Assembly: GCA_047967505.1 (NCBI GenBank)
Contig: CM106541.1
Source: Dipteris shenzhenensis
Lineage: Eukaryota; Polypodiophyta; Polypodiopsida; Gleicheniales
DNA: 64,000 bases
Direction: 5' to 3' (one strand)
Shown: piece by piece, positions 33,214-46,103 of the stretch
How positions within the stretch are numbered: position 1 is the first letter of the stretch
How the letters are laid out: every line of letters starts with the position of its first letter
Notes under the pieces: model-generated
Database searches by the model: none
The model's input: the letters and a program-made list of their open reading frames with translations, nothing else
Told to the model about the DNA's origin: nothing
Position numbers and translations under genes: made by a program

Positions 33214-34211
33214 TTAGTATCAAAGCAAGGGTGTTCTATCACTTGAGTGAAGCAACCATTCCCAGATCAGTCAGTTTTGGTGGACTGAGGAGGTCCTAAA
33301 ACTTGTGTTCCTCATAATTTGCACTTTAGTGGTGTTTACAAATCGATCTGCTTGCAAAAATGTTTTTTTAGTCCGTGTGTTAGGCCTGGTGATTGGGACC
33401 ACGGTTTCTTGAGATTTGGAGAAATTCCGTCTCTCTGAGATGTCAAATTGTCGGTTTCTTTGTCAAAAATCCATTCAAAGGTTCAAACCTTTGAATTTTG
33501 GATTAGAGGTCAATCGCAAGCATTGACTCCCCCTTTCCCATTCATCAGTTGGGATTTTGGAGTTCTAGCAGGAGAGAGATATTTGCAGAGTGTCTTCATG
33601 AGTTCGATTATGTAGTGACTCCCATGTTTTGAGGCATCCTAGGTTCTATTTTCACTAGCGGTCATTGTTGTGGGGCTGTGATTTCTTGGATATACCTTAT
33701 GCAGATCACTCTGGTTGCAATCTGAGCCATGTGCGCTCATTTGTGGTTTGCATTGGGTTGCACTTGATGCTTTACAGGCCATTTGGATGCATTGTGATCC
33801 TTGTTGGATGCACTGATAGGCCTAGATTGCTTTGTGGGATGCTTTATTAATGGATGTTTAGCACACAGATGCTATTTTATGTTGAGGGACAGCTTTGACA
33901 TATTGTAGTGGATGCATAGGTTGTGCTATGATCTCTTGAATGAGATTTTGTTGATGCATATGCTCATGGACAACATTTATGCTTGAGGCATTTTGGTACT
34001 TATTGCCATTGGGATTTCCATTGCAGTTGGCATTTTCTTTTGGGCTAGATTTGCTCATATGGATGCATAGTATATGCAACACATGAGTTAGATGCATTTT
34101 GATGCTTTGAGCCTTGAGTTTTGGTGACACTATCCTTCATCAAGGCAGACATATTTGCGTGCATCTATTATTTGTAGGTACTAGCATTTGGGATTTTGTT
34201 TTATTTGCATC

Positions 34212-35022
34212 ATGGCATCCTTTTCCTTATCTGAAAAGGAGTTTTTCAGCATTAAGAAGTTTTATGGGACAAACTTTTCTTTGTCGAAAGAATCGATAAG
34301 GGATATGCTTATTCAAAAGAAGCAAATTAAACCCTTGGAAGGGATTGTGAAGCTAAGCATGCGGATATGTTTGAGGATTATTGGAATGAGTTGGATGCAT
34401 TAGCAAAGTCTACGATTAGACTTCATCTTGCAGAGTTAATTTATTTCATAGTAGTAAATGAGCAGACTACGGAAGATTTGTGGAAGAAATTATGTGCCAC
34501 TTATGAGAGAAGGAAACTATCTCTAATAAATTTTAGCTCATGAAGAGGTTGTTTGAGCTACAGATGAAGAAAGGGGTCTCCATTTCTTCTCACTTGAATG
34601 AATTCAATATTATTTTCACCCAGCTTCAAGATCAAAAGATGAATTTTGATGCAGAGACTAAGGCAATATTCCTCGTGTTCATTGCCATCCTCATGGGATA
34701 CCTTCCGTACAACTATCAGTAACTTTGCACCTAGTGGAGTCCTAAAGTTTGATGATGTTGTAGGTAGCTTGCTAGCCAAGGAGATTTGATGGAAGTCTAT
34801 GGATGGCAACAAGTAGGATGCAACCGTAAATGTGCAAAGGGGCAAATCACAGTTTAGGGGAAGTCCTAAGAAAGAGGGAAGTCTTGTAGCAAATCTAGGG
34901 CATGGAACATTGAGTGTTACCATTGTGGGAAGAAGGGCCACATGAACAAGGATTGCTACAATCTAAAAGGAGGGCAAAATGATAAGAAAAAGAATGCAAA
35001 TTGGGGTGCTAATAAGAAGGAA
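34212..35022 (+). pseudogene. gag and zinc knuckle of element B
   Basis: MASFSLSEKEFFSIKKF at 34212 and further blocks match Gag of A (LMKRLFELQMK near 34540), with several frameshifts. The gag/pol join near 34705-34730 keeps the frame that A has lost. The zinc knuckle reads CYHCGKKGHMNKDC at about 34916-34957. The frame stops at the insertion of element C. Confidence 0.8.
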
Positions 35023-35027
35023 GAGAG

Positions 35028-35749
35028 TGTTAGATATCAATGCTCCACTCTCATGTAACTATGCGGAAACCAGCTAACTCTACTTGTAAGCCCCCCATAT
35101 GAGGAGAAGGCATTTGAGTAGCTCGATTCTCCGGTAGGTCTTGGTTTGGACACCAGATGGGGGCCATGTGTGGCCTGATGGCTGGATAGAGTTGGCACAC
35201 TGCCAACTAGGCTACATGCAAGTGCGGGAAGGCATCCCATGATTGACTGCATTGAGGGTGGACGGAGCATTTCCCAGGGTAGCCCACTCTCGGGTTGCGG
35301 GGCTCGTTTAGAGTCCTAGATGATCTTGGATGGCTGTGGGCCGAACGGACACCGTAGGTTAGTTGCTCTATTTCGCACACCGATTCTATCATGTGGTTGG
35401 TGGCCTATTTTGGGACCGACCCCCAGTCGACCATTTTGGGTGGATTGGGTCGGTCACCCAATTGAGCCCAACCGACTACGACTGGTGGCTATATAAGAGC
35501 AAGCCCGTGAAGCCCATTTCATCACTGGCTATAGCAACCCTGATTCCTTAGCATCCAGCCTCCGTCCTCTACTATTTCCAACTCGCCATTGAAGCTTCTC
35601 TCACAAGAGCGCACGGTTGGGAGGCAACGCTACCTATTGTATTAGTTCTACAGTAATCAAATTTTTGATTCTCCATACTATCTGGTTTTCTCTCTTGCAT
35701 ACGAGATCCTGTTATCTATTGAGCATAGACGTTGTATTATTTTCTTACA
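35028..35749 (+). repeat. 5' LTR of element C
   Basis: Begins TGTTAGATATCAATGC, ends TTTTCTTACA. TATATAAGAGC at about 35492 is a likely TATA box. Directly followed by the standard initiator-Met primer site TGGTATCAGAGC. Confidence 0.95.
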
Positions 35750-35819
35750 TGGTATCAGAGCCTGGAATCTAGCAAGAAGATTTGGTAGTGTGTTTCTATT
35801 TGTGAGCAGATTGAGAGAG

Positions 35820-36662
35820 ATGGCCCAGCCCGCCAGACTGCGAATCCCACCGTTCAGCAAAAGTGAAAAGTTGGACGGCTCTAACTATCCACTCTGGAAG
35901 TTCATGATGAAGACCATCCTAAGTACATACGAGCTTTGGGATACTACTACTAGGGTGGATGTGAGGCCCGGTTGCGAGACCAGATCCAACGAATGTAGGA
36001 CAATAGATAGTACAACTGTGGATGAGATTCTTGCGTGGACAAGAAGAAATGCAGATGCACTGTGTTCTATTGTTTGTAGTGTAAGTGATTCTATCATGGC
36101 ATTAATTCAATGTCACCAAAGCAGAGGCGGCATGGATGGGGTCTTGAAAAATCAGTACGAGACCACGAATCAGACACAGATTTAGAATCTAGAGACTCAA
36201 CTCATGAATGAAAAATTGTCTGAGTTTGAAGCGGCAGAGAAGTTCATCACTAGGGTGAATAATCTGCGTGATCAGATGACTGCGATTGGCATCACCATCA
36301 CCAGCGAGAATCTAGCACGAAGATGCATACGGATTCTCCCACCAAAGTACGACGGTCTTGTTATAGCACTGAATATGCAAAATAGAAATCCACCCCTCAA
36401 CTTTGAGGATTTCAGCGCGATGCTTTTGGAGGAGGAGATGTGTCAAAAGATGAGGACTGGAGAAGATTCGGCTTTCTACGCTGGATCAAAGAAAGGTAAG
36501 GGTAAGGACTCTGGTAACCCATCTTCTTCTAATGATAAAAAGAAAAAGAAGAAGATCAAGTGCTTCTATTGCAACAAGGCAGGGCACAAGCAGAATGAGT
36601 GCCAAAAGAAGATTGCAGATGAGAAGAACAGAGTAAAGAAAGAGTCCAGCAACAGCGTGTAG
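35820..36662 (+). pseudogene. gag of element C (one internal stop)
   Basis: From MAQPARLRIPPFSKSEKL (35820), with LDGSNYPLWKFMMK typical of the copia Gag N-terminus, to a zinc knuckle CFYCNKAGHKQNEC at about 36562-36603. A TAG at 36183-36185 is the only break; upstream and downstream are in the same frame. A Lys-rich stretch precedes the knuckle. Confidence 0.9.
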
Positions 36663-37961
36663 GTAGCACTAGTAGAGCTGTTCATCACAATTGAGGAGAT
36701 TTGCACGGAGGTAGTTCATGTATCTATGGATGAACCTTGGATCATTGATAGTGGTGCATCGTGCCACATGACCAGTCGGAAGGATTGGTATACCTCTCTA
36801 TAGCCAGTAGGGAATGACATCCTGGTAGCAGTCAGTAATGATGCAAAATGTTCAGCAAAAGGAAAAGGTAGGATTGCTCTCAAGTCAGATGGAGTTGTAA
36901 AACAGTTGTTCGATGTTCTTTATGTGCCAGATATCAAGAGGAACTTGTTATCCATTTTTGCAATCACGGATCGGGACCTCAAAGTTCAATTCGATAAGAA
37001 TGGTGCACAGATTTTGGATCTTCAAGGAAAGGTCATTGGTAAAGGTACACAGCGCAATAACATCTACGAACTCTCAGCTTTTAGTGCTCGAGTTGATGTG
37101 AAGAACACTAAGTTATGGCATGAGAGGTTTGGTCATCTAAACCTTAGTTCTTTGAAGGAGATGCATAAAAGTGGAATGATTGCGGACCTACCAGAAATTT
37201 CAGATCTGCCCGATGTATGTGAAGCTTGCATGATGGGCAAGCAGCATCGGCAGCCCTTTCCTAAAGAGGCCAGCAGGGCAAAGGCTCCTCTAGAGCTCAT
37301 TCACATGGACCTCTGCAGAAAGATGGAGACGGAAGCTTTGGGTGGTTCCTACTAATTCATGACGCTGATCGATGACTACAATAGAAGGATATGGATATAC
37401 TTCCTGAAGAATAAAGACGAGGCTTTTAGTAAGTTCAAGGAATGGCATGTAATGGTCGAGAAAGAAACGGGGAAGAAGGTGAAGAAATTGAGATCACACA
37501 GAGGTGGAGAGTTCACATCAACTGAATTCGAGAGTTATTGCAAAAGTCACGAGATCAAGAGGCAGAAACCCCCACCACATACATCACAGCAAAATGGAGT
37601 AGCAGAACGCAAGATGCACGTCATCTGTGAAATGGGCAGGAGTATGATGAAAGGGAAAGATTTGCCAAAGACTTTTTGGGCTGAAGCATGTAACACTATA
37701 GTTTACATTCTGAATCGTAGCTACGCGAAAGCTGTGAAGAGGATGACTCCACTGTAGGCCTTTTCTGGTAAGAAACCTTCAGCTGCACATTTCAGAGTTT
37801 TTGGATGTGACTGTTTTGTGCATGTCCCTGATGCTAACAGGACCAAATGGGAACCGAAGAGCCAAAAGTGTATTTTCTTGGGCTACAGTGAAGAGGCAAA
37901 GGGTTACCATCTCTTTAACCCTATTACCAAGAAGGTAATAGTAAGTCACGATGTGGTCTTC
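36663..37961 (+). pseudogene. Protease and integrase of element C
   Basis: Protease WIIDSGASCHMT at about 36741, GAG-pre-integrase LWHERFGHLN with CEACMMGKQ, integrase core with IHMDLC, RSHRGGEFT (where HRG replaces the usual DNG, so a catalytic Asp is lost) and QNGVAERK, then FLGYSEEAKGYHLFNP and VSHDVVF. Stops at 36801, 37354 and 37755 break an otherwise single frame. Reading ends at the inversion border 37962. Confidence 0.9.
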
Positions 37962-39087
37962 TCATTGCACTCAGCCATGCCAAATGCCTTCAATATCTCT
38001 CCAGCATACTTCAGCTATGAAATGAAGATCTATTGCGGCTCTTGCCAAACTTCAATCCCCAAACAGAAATGCATCAGTCCGAGGTCTATCATTTCAAACT
38101 CTCTTCCTAGCAAATGCTTTATCTGCGAGATCTTCTCTTCATGGTTCCTTGTTATGACAAGGTCGTCCACATAAAAGATCACGATCATACACCTGCCTCC
38201 TTCTCTGAAGATATAAAAATTTGCATCTGATGGGCTCCTCCTAAACCCGTTTTGCAAAAAGTAGGCATCAATTCACTGGTACCACACTCATGGGGCTTGT
38301 TTTAGCTTGTAAAGTGCCTTCTTCAATTTATAGACTTTACATTCTGAACTGGGGATCACAAAACCTGGTGGTTGTTCCATGTATATCTCCTCCTTGAGAT
38401 CCCCATTCAGAAAGGCAGATTTTACATCCATCTAAAACACGGGCCAACTTCCCTGGGCAGCTAAAGCCAAAACACTGCGAATTGTGGTTAGTCAAGCTGT
38501 GGGAGCAAAAGTATCCTTATAATCAAAACCATGTACCTGTGCAAATCCTTTTGCCATGAGCCGAGCCTTGTACTTATGCAACGTGCCGTTGGACTTGTAC
38601 TTGGTCTTGTACACCCGCTTAGTGTCGATTACCTTGCGTTTTAGTGGATGATCCACAAGGTCCCAAGTGTTGTTCTTCATTATGAAGCCATACTCTGACT
38701 ACATAGCCTCCATCCACCTATCATCACCCTGTGCCTCTTCAAGACACTTGGGTTCATAAGCATGGATCACTTCTGTCATCAAAGCATAGTTGACCAAGTG
38801 TTCCTATGCTCTTCTTTGCTCCTCTAATCTCTTGGACCAGCAGTGTTCGGATGGCTCCTCCTCAATGGCTGGAGGTTCTCTGCCATCCAAAAGCTGCTTT
38901 ACCCACTTCAGGAATGGCTTTTGCCGTTGTGGTTCTGCAGGCTCTTCTTCATCTTCTTTATCTTGAATCCTCCCAAAGCACCGTTGGGGGAGTTTGGTCT
39001 GCTGTTGGTGGTGGTATTGGATGGATGTCCTAGTCCTAGTTGTCTAGGAAGGAAGCATCCTCCTCCAATTGATGCGGCTGTTCATTG
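37962..39087 (-). pseudogene. Inverted reverse transcriptase segment of element C
   Basis: This 1.1 kb lies in the opposite orientation to the rest of the element. Reading the minus strand from 39087 gives the integrase-RT linker, then [71 protein letters not shown] and finally KYAGEILKAFGMAECN at the left border. The next block in normal order, PMEVDVKLSNEDS, is on the plus strand right after 39087. TCATTG occurs at both junctions (37962-37967 and 39082-39087). Confidence 0.9.
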
Positions 39088-39803
39088 GTACCCCTATGGA
39101 GGTTGACGTGAAGCTCTCAAACGAGGATTCATCACCACTGGTGGACGAAGCGAAGTAGAGAAGGCTTGTGGGCAGTTTGATTTACTTGTGCAACACACGC
39201 CCGGACATCAGCTTTGCCATTGGTGTACTAAGTAGGTTTTCCAATAAGCTCAGGGAGAACCATTGGAGGGCAGGGATGTGGGTGCTGAAATACATCAAAG
39301 GCACACTTGATTATGGCATCACCTATACCAAGGGCAACATCTTGACCGGATTCTGTGACTCGGATTGGGCAGGAGACGTGGACAGCAAGAGATCAGTGAC
39401 AGGTTACTGTTTCTCACTTGGATATGGAGTTGTGTCATGGGTCAGCAAGAAGCAACCCACAGTTGCTCTTTCTTCTACCAAGGCTGAGTACAAATCAGCA
39501 TGCTTTACTTCTTGTGAGGCAGTGTGATTGAGGAGGATTCTGGGGGACATGGGTGCGGTGCAAAGCAAGCCTATGCAGTTATCATGTGACAATCAGAGTT
39601 GCATGGCGATTGCAAAGAACCCTATGTTCCACGCTCACACAAAACACATTGACATTCAATATCACTTTGTATGCGAGCTCATCATGGATGGAGAGGTTGA
39701 CTTGGTGTACTGTCCGACTACAAAGAATGTTGCGGACATCTTTACAAAGGCTCTTGGAAGAGACTTTTTGGAGAGGCATCTTCATCGAGGACCAAAAAAG
39801 TAA
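39088..39803 (+). pseudogene. RT end and RNase H of element C
   Basis: PMEVDVKLSNEDSS, VGSLIYLCNTRPDISFAIGV, FCDSDWAGDVDSKRSVTGY, ALSSTKAEY and HAHTKHIDIQYHFVCE give the copia RT C-terminus and RNase H in normal orientation. The Glu of the usual STTEAEY box is Lys here, and a TGA at 39525 splits the frame. Confidence 0.9.
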
Positions 39804-39833
39804 GTTCACTTGCAGGTGGACATTGAGGAGGGG

Positions 39834-40551
39834 TGTTAGATATCAATGCTCCACTCTCATGTAACTACGTGGGAACCAACTAACTCTACTTATAAGCCCC
39901 CCATATGAGGAGAAGGAAATTGAGTAGCTCAGTTATCCGGTAGGTCCTGGTTTGGACACCAGATGGGGGCCATGTGTGGCTTGATGGCTGGACGGAGTTG
40001 GCACACTACCAACTAGGCTACATGCAAGTGTGGGAAGGCATCCCATGACTGACCGCATTGAGGGTAGATGGAGCATTTCTTGGGGCAACCCACTCTCGGG
40101 TTGCGGGGCCCGTTTGGAGTCCCAGATGATCCCAGATGGCTATGGGCCGAATGTTAACCGTAGGTTAGTTGTTCTATTTTGCGCACCGGTTCTATCGTGT
40201 GGTCGGTGGCCTATTTTAGGACTGACCCCCAGTCAACCGTTTTGGGCAGACTAGGTTGGTCACCCAATTGAGCCCAACCGACTACAACTAGTGGCTTATA
40301 AGAGCAAGCCTATGAAGCCCATTTCATCACTGGCTATAGCAACCCTGATTCCTTAGCATCTAGCCTCTGTCCTCTACTGTTTCTAGCTCGCCATGGAAGC
40401 TTCTCTCACAGGAGTGCACGGTTGGGAGGCAGTGCCATCTATTGTATCAGTTCTACAGTAATCAAATTTTTGATTCTCCATACTATCTGGTTTTCTCTCT
40501 TGCATACGAGATCCTGTTATCTGTTGAGCACAGATGTATTATTTTCTTACA
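39834..40551 (+). repeat. 3' LTR of element C
   Basis: Copy of 35028-35749, preceded by the purine tract TTGAGGAGGGG. Followed by GAGAG, the target duplication. Confidence 0.95.
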
Positions 40552-40556
40552 GAGAG

Positions 40557-42936
40557 TCCAAGGGAGGACAAAGGAAAAGTGAAGATCGAGGAGATCAATG
40601 CAGTCATCATTGATAATAGTGACAATGACATTCTCTTCATGTCTAGTCTACCTACTACTACAAACTTGCTTACCACTTTAGATGATGCATTTTCCTAGGA
40701 TTGGATTTTGGATTCTGGTGCTTCATTCCATGTTACTCCCCATAGGTAATGGTTCTCCACTTATGACAGTGAAAAGATAGGTTGTGTGCATCTTGGAAAT
40801 AACTATGCATGTGACATAGTGGGAGCAGGTAACATAAAGTTTTCTTCTGCAAATGGATCTACATTTGTTTTGAAAAATGTGAGACATGTGCCTAAGATGA
40901 CCAAGAGTCTTATTTTAGTGGGTCAGATAGATGATGCTAGTTTTCATACCACTTTTGGCTTTCAGAGTTGGTGTCTGATCATGTTGTTGCAATAACCGGG
41001 TAGCCAAGTACTTCTTTGTAGCATTGTAGGTTAGGGCACATGAGCCATAATGGAATGAAACTCTTATGCCATTTGGGTTATGTACATCATTTAAGTTTTT
41101 TTGATTTTGAATTTTGTGAGCACTGTCTCTATGGGAAGCAGACTAAATCAGCCCATAAAAGAAGGGGAAAGAAAGAGCTTGGAAGGCTTGATTTGTTGCA
41201 TTCATATGTATGCGGTCCCATGCCTACACAGTCATTAGGCGGGGCTGAACACTATGTGACATTCGTTGATGATTCAACTAAGAAATTGTGGGCTTATGCT
41301 ATAGCTCATAAGAGTGTTGTTTTCCAGGTATTTAAAAAATGGTTGTCTTTGGCTGAAAATCAGTCAAGTAGAACACCTAAATGCCTACGGAGTGATAATG
41401 GTGGAGAGTATATCTGTCATGACTTTTAGCAATTTTGTGATACATGTGGTATTAAGAGGGACCTCGCGTCTCCTCATACTCTAGAGGAAAATCCAGTTGC
41501 AGAACAAATGAACCACACCATTCAAGAAAGGTTGCAATGTATGCTTTCCAATGCAAATCTTTCTGTTGGCTTTTGGGCTGAGGAAATGAAGACTGTAATG
41601 CATGTGTATGAATAGATCACCTAGTAAGAGTTTGAATGGTAGTATTCCTGAAGAGGCATGGAGTGGCAAGAAGCCCTCTTACTCTCATTTGCATATAGTG
41701 CTGTGTGAGGCATATGCAGATGTGCCAAAAGAGCTTCAGAAGAAGCTAAATCATAAGTCTAGGAAATGCATCTTTTTGGGTTATGGTGCAAGTGGAGAGA
41801 TGGGCTATTGTCTTTGGGATCCAGAAGCAAAGAAGATTTTATGAAGCCATGATATGGTCTTCAATGAGAAGAAGATGCATAAGACACCCATGAGGGATGT
41901 GGAAATGAGGAGAATCACTTTCCAAGATGTCAATCCACCTACATATGTTGATAGATAGCAAGCTGTCCATGCACCAAATGTGCAGGAAATGGTGCCACCA
42001 GGTACTCCCATAGGTACACAATCAAGGGCAGATGATGGATCATCTATTGGTGGCAATGATGAGCCAAATGTGGCTGAGGCAGGATAGCAAGCTGAAATGC
42101 CCTTGAGAAGAACATCTAGAGTGTCTAGACCGTTTGAGAGATTTGTTCCAAGGGCATACTATGTGATGCTTACTGATTGCGGGGAGCCTTCTTGCAACAG
42201 AGAGGCACGGGGAGCCTTCTTGCAACAGAGAGGCAGATAGATGTCCCAAATCAGATGAGGAGAGGGCCATGATGGCCAAGGTTCCTTACGTAGTTAGTGG
42301 TTGGGAGTCTTATGTATGCTATGATAGCTACTAGACTGGACATGCATTTGCAGTGGGAATTGTTAGCCGGTATATGGCTAATCTAGGAAAGAGGCCTTGG
42401 GAGGCAGTTAAGTGCATCATGAGGTACATGAAGGGTACCAAGGAGATGTGTATCTACTTTGGCAGAGGAGAGATGCGTGTACTTGGGTACATAGATTCAA
42501 ACTATGCAGGGCATGTGGATAGCAGGAAACCCACTTCTAGCTAGGTGTTCACCTTTGCAGGTGGTGTAGTGCCATGGATGTCTCGCACATAGAAGTTTGT
42601 TGCTTGTCTACCATAGAGGCCTAGTATGTTGCAGCCACAAAGGGTTTCAAGGAGGCTATATGGCTTGATCGGCTAGTGGGAGATTTGGGGATTCATATAG
42701 GTGTATCGACATTGCATAGTGATTCCATGAGTGCTATTCAGCTAGCACAGAATTCTGTCTTTCACACAAAGACCAAACACATTGAGGTGAGGTACCATTT
42801 CATCAAGGAGGTACTTGATGACAAGTGCATAGAGCTTGTCAGGGTTCATACAGATGATAACCTTGCACATATACTGACGAAGAGTCTACCTAGTCAGCAA
42901 TTTGAGTATTGTCATGTATTGATGGGCATTGGATAG
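40557..42936 (+). pseudogene. pol of element B, right part, RT deleted
   Basis: Protease WILDSGASFHVTP, GAG-pre-integrase CEHCLYGKQTKSAHKRRGKK, integrase with HSYVCGP (Tyr where A has the catalytic Asp), SDNGGEY and LEENPVAEQMN, then a jump from GEPSCN at about 42190 straight to AMMAKVPY at about 42270: nearly the whole reverse transcriptase is missing. RNase H follows (VLGYIDSNYAGHVDSRK, 42353-42936). A 28-bp tandem duplication (42180-42207 and 42208-42235) marks the deletion site. Many stops. Confidence 0.88.
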
Positions 42937-42977
42937 TATGTCCATTGTTGTTCTCCCTTAAAGGCACATTGGCCTTT

Positions 42978-43142
42978 TGTGAGGGTTAAAGTCCATTGTA
43001 CCTTAACCCCAGTTATGTACAATACTCAAACATATATATATATATATATGTGGATGACATAGAAGATTAGGGTGTTCTGCACCCACCAAAACTTGAGTGT
43101 GTGTCTCTCTCTCTCACCTTCTTCTGTTGTTGAGATCTCTCA
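42978..43142 (+). repeat. 3' LTR of element B
   Basis: TGTGAGGGTTAAAG to GAGATCTCTCA, 165 bp, with an (AT)n stretch at about 43031-43050. Length and content match the 5' LTR of A. Confidence 0.88.
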
Positions 43143-43535
43143 CTTTCAAATCAGTTTGGATGTCAAGCAATTTTTTGGGATGAGGAAAGTAAAGTCTATG
43201 AGTTTTAAAACTCATATTGCAAGTGTGTTGCTTTTGACATGTGCTACTTTGGATTGGAAATAATTAATGTCCATTGATTGCATGATATCAAGTGGCATGA
43301 ATTTTGAATACATGAATAGAAACCTCATTGGTACTTACAGCTTGTGTATCTTCTTTGAAAATAACTATAAAAAATATACTTGGTATTGATGAGAACCCTC
43401 CACCTACAAGAATGTGTATCTTTTTGTTATGGTGTCTGTAAATCATGCAGAAGATCTTTAGATTAGACTTTAAAGTTAATATAAAAAATAGTATTCATAG
43501 GACAAAAGATTTCCAATCTTACATCCATGTGCATT

Positions 43536-43882
43536 TGTTGAGATATGGTGCCATGAGCACATAGATTAAAAGGCAAAGGTATGTGATAAGGAAAGAATTA
43601 AAGTAGCCACCCTAGGATGTGGACTACATGATGTGGAGATGTGGATTGAGGATATCCACAAGGAGAGATATGGATGAGAGGATCACACATGTGTTGACTA
43701 TTCAAAGGGCACTCTCTATATAAGAGGCCTATCATGTATGGTTGAGAATAGCACATTGGAATAGATTGAGTGTTTCATACTTCCTGTCTCTCTCTCCATG
43801 GCCTTCCTTATTTGGTTTGATCCTCCATGATCTTTATGCTCATTAAGTGATAGATTAGGCTAGTATGATCCACACTTTCTCA
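43536..43882 (+). repeat. 5' LTR of element D
   Basis: TGTTGAGATATGG to ACTTTCTCA. TATATAA at 43717-43723 is a likely TATA box. Confidence 0.95.
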
Positions 43883-43894
43883 TGGTATCAGAGC

Positions 43895-46103
43895 TATGGT
43901 TGTTATAAAGCCTAGGTAGATAGATTAGTGTGTGCTAATTCGTTTTATCATGCTTGTTGTATAGAGAATAAATAATGACACACTAGTATCCTTATAGATT
44001 AGCCCTTATGGATTGAAATCTGCCCACGGAGTCTACTTCTCCTGACTTCTCTCTACTTCTCCTGTGAATAAGCATCTCCTCTTGCTCATTGAAGAGACGA
44101 CATCTCAAAGCATAGCACTAACAGTCCAAGTGCAACAACACAGAGACAATAGCCTCTTCACATGGACAGCCCCACAGTGCTAAGACTCAAGAGCAACGAC
44201 GCTCAAACGGTGGTTCAAACGAGCTCTCCAACTTGCATCTCTAATAATTACCATTCCTTGGATGCATCACAACCTCTCGAGGTCGGCCGAGTCGATACAG
44301 ACACTTAGCTCACGTGGTCGGCCAACAACATACAAGAGCTGCAACAGCTGTTGGGCGTGTCAGCTATGCAGAAGCTCCTTGCTGATTCTCTCTACTACAT
44401 AGTAATCAAGACACTTTCAATCCTGTGTTTGCCTACCGTAGTAATCGACCAGCATACGATTTCAAGTTTGGTGCAAGGGCTTACTCATCAAGCCTTGTCC
44501 AGTCGAGCCGGAAGCAAGGGCTACAGCTTGCAAAGGTAGAGAGGAGGATACAAAGAGCGATGGTGTCGACGATGGAGATCCAATAGATATGCCAAAGTCT
44601 CTCAACGACTGCCAGCCTTGAGGCGCTATGCTCAAACGACCAATCCATAGCAGCAAGAGCCTGCACCTCGATGGCTTTTAAGTCGGCATTCTAGGAGGTT
44701 TGCGAGTTAGAAGAGAGGCAACAAAATTGGGCACGACTGCCTGAATCCAGCTTAGTTTTTTGTTCGATCCTTCTGGCTGGCTTGCTTGCTGCAGGTGATG
44801 CAATAACTGTACAGGAACTACTGACTCTCAAATTTCCTCCACGGGCCAATGGGCCGCCTCCACTGACTAGCCTTTCCAAAGTAGCTCCCACGACCTGCAA
44901 TACAGGCTCTAACTCATGTTTAACCTGTGACTACACCTCCTGGCGACTGAGTCATAGCTTCTACATCTATGCAGATCTCCACGGCAGCTCTAAAGTCAGC
45001 CAAACGGACGGGTAGAGCCACGAAACCACACAGAGGCGGGGGGTGTAAAAAGGCCAAATGAAAAACGTAGGCTCTTCACATCAACAACGGGCAACCGCTA
45101 CACAACGAAGACTCTCCATGACCCGACTTCATCCACAACGACCTCTCCACCGCGTCATCGCTTCAGATCTTCCCAGCTCTCCACCGCGTCGTCGCTTCAG
45201 AGAAGTTGCATATCTCTTTCCTCTTTCTTCTCTAAGTTCAACCTTAGGACATGTGGTAGCTCCATGGAAGAGCCACGTGGCAGGACCAAATTCTAGGTTT
45301 AGTTTAATGATCTTTGGTCAAATTTTTGCCACGTGGTAGCAGATAAGACTTAATCATGGTCTGGTTAACTTAACCCACCATGGTTAGAGTTAGGGTTGGT
45401 TAACTACCACATAAGCATGCACAGTCAGCAGTGCCACCCAAGCACAGTCCCTTTGTAAGCACAGTTTGAGTTCAGCATGTGAACAGCCTCTGCCACATCA
45501 TCAAGGCCTCCTCTTCTTCACAAAACCTTCAAGAAGCCATAACTTGCAATCCAGGAAGGATTTGCACACGCTCCAAAAAGGAAAAGTGATCATCTTTTTG
45601 AGCTCTACACGCCTGTCAGATCAGAATCATTGTATGCAATTAGACATTGCCAATATTGAAAGAAATCAATTGGTAAGACCTTTGCAACAGATGCTAAAGC
45701 AACGCATGAACGCAAAAAGCATGCCAAAAGCACAAGTGCATGAGATGACCATAGCAAAAAGCATGGCATCCACACAGAAAGCATTAAGGCCATGGAAGAA
45801 CAAAGCATCATGCATGAAGCTACACCAAGCAAAGAAGCAAATGCATTGTCATCAAGCCAAGAGCAGAATGATAGGAACAACATGTATTGAGAAACGAAAA
45901 CCCTTGCCAACTTTGCCCATATGTTTGTAATCAAATCTGACCACCTGAGAGTAGCTATGAAAGCACCCAGGGGAGGTATTGACATGTAAAAACCACACTT
46001 GACCACCTTAAGTAGCAATGCAAGCACTAAGGGGAGGTGATGGATTTGTAACTCACATCTGACCACCTTGTAGTAGCCAAAGGATCATGGCACCAAGGGG
46101 AGG
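43895..46103 (+). other. Interior of element D, no element proteins
   Basis: Open frames such as 45466-45930 lack any Gag or Pol signature and are Lys/His-rich and repetitive. AGGGGAGGTATTGA-type purine blocks occur three times (about 45968, 46032, 46095); only the last adjoins the LTR. Confidence 0.75.

Larger units (their letters stand above)
35028..40551 (+). mobile_element. Ty1/copia retrotransposon C nested in B
   Basis: 5' LTR 35028-35749 (722 bp), primer site 35750-35761, gag, protease, integrase, inverted reverse transcriptase, RNase H, polypurine tract just before 39834, 3' LTR 39834-40551 (718 bp). The five-base target duplication GAGAG is exact (35023-35027 and 40552-40556). By eye the LTRs differ at about 70 positions, roughly 10 percent and mostly transitions, so the insertion is old. 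Confidence 0.95.
33086..43142 (+). mobile_element. Ty1/copia retrotransposon B, decayed, with nested element C
   Basis: Same family as element A, plus strand. 5' LTR 33086-33213 (internally deleted), weak primer site TTAGTATCAAAGC at 33214, gag from 34212, zinc knuckle near 34915-34950, then element C (35028-40551), and pol resuming at 40557. 3' LTR 42978-43142. The flanks CCTTC (33081-33085) and CTTTC (43143-43147) could be the target duplication with one change. Most of the reverse transcriptase is deleted. It interrupts sequence belonging to H3/Ulp1 copy 2. Confidence 0.88.

Noticed and set aside
33143-33226. Independent second primer site/LTR pair left of element B
   Set aside because: It is the degraded 5' LTR and primer site of B itself, matching the 3' LTR at 42978-43142.
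45466-45930. 154-codon ORF inside element D as a gag
   Set aside because: No UBN2, zinc knuckle or other Gag sign; composition is repetitive Lys/His/Met.
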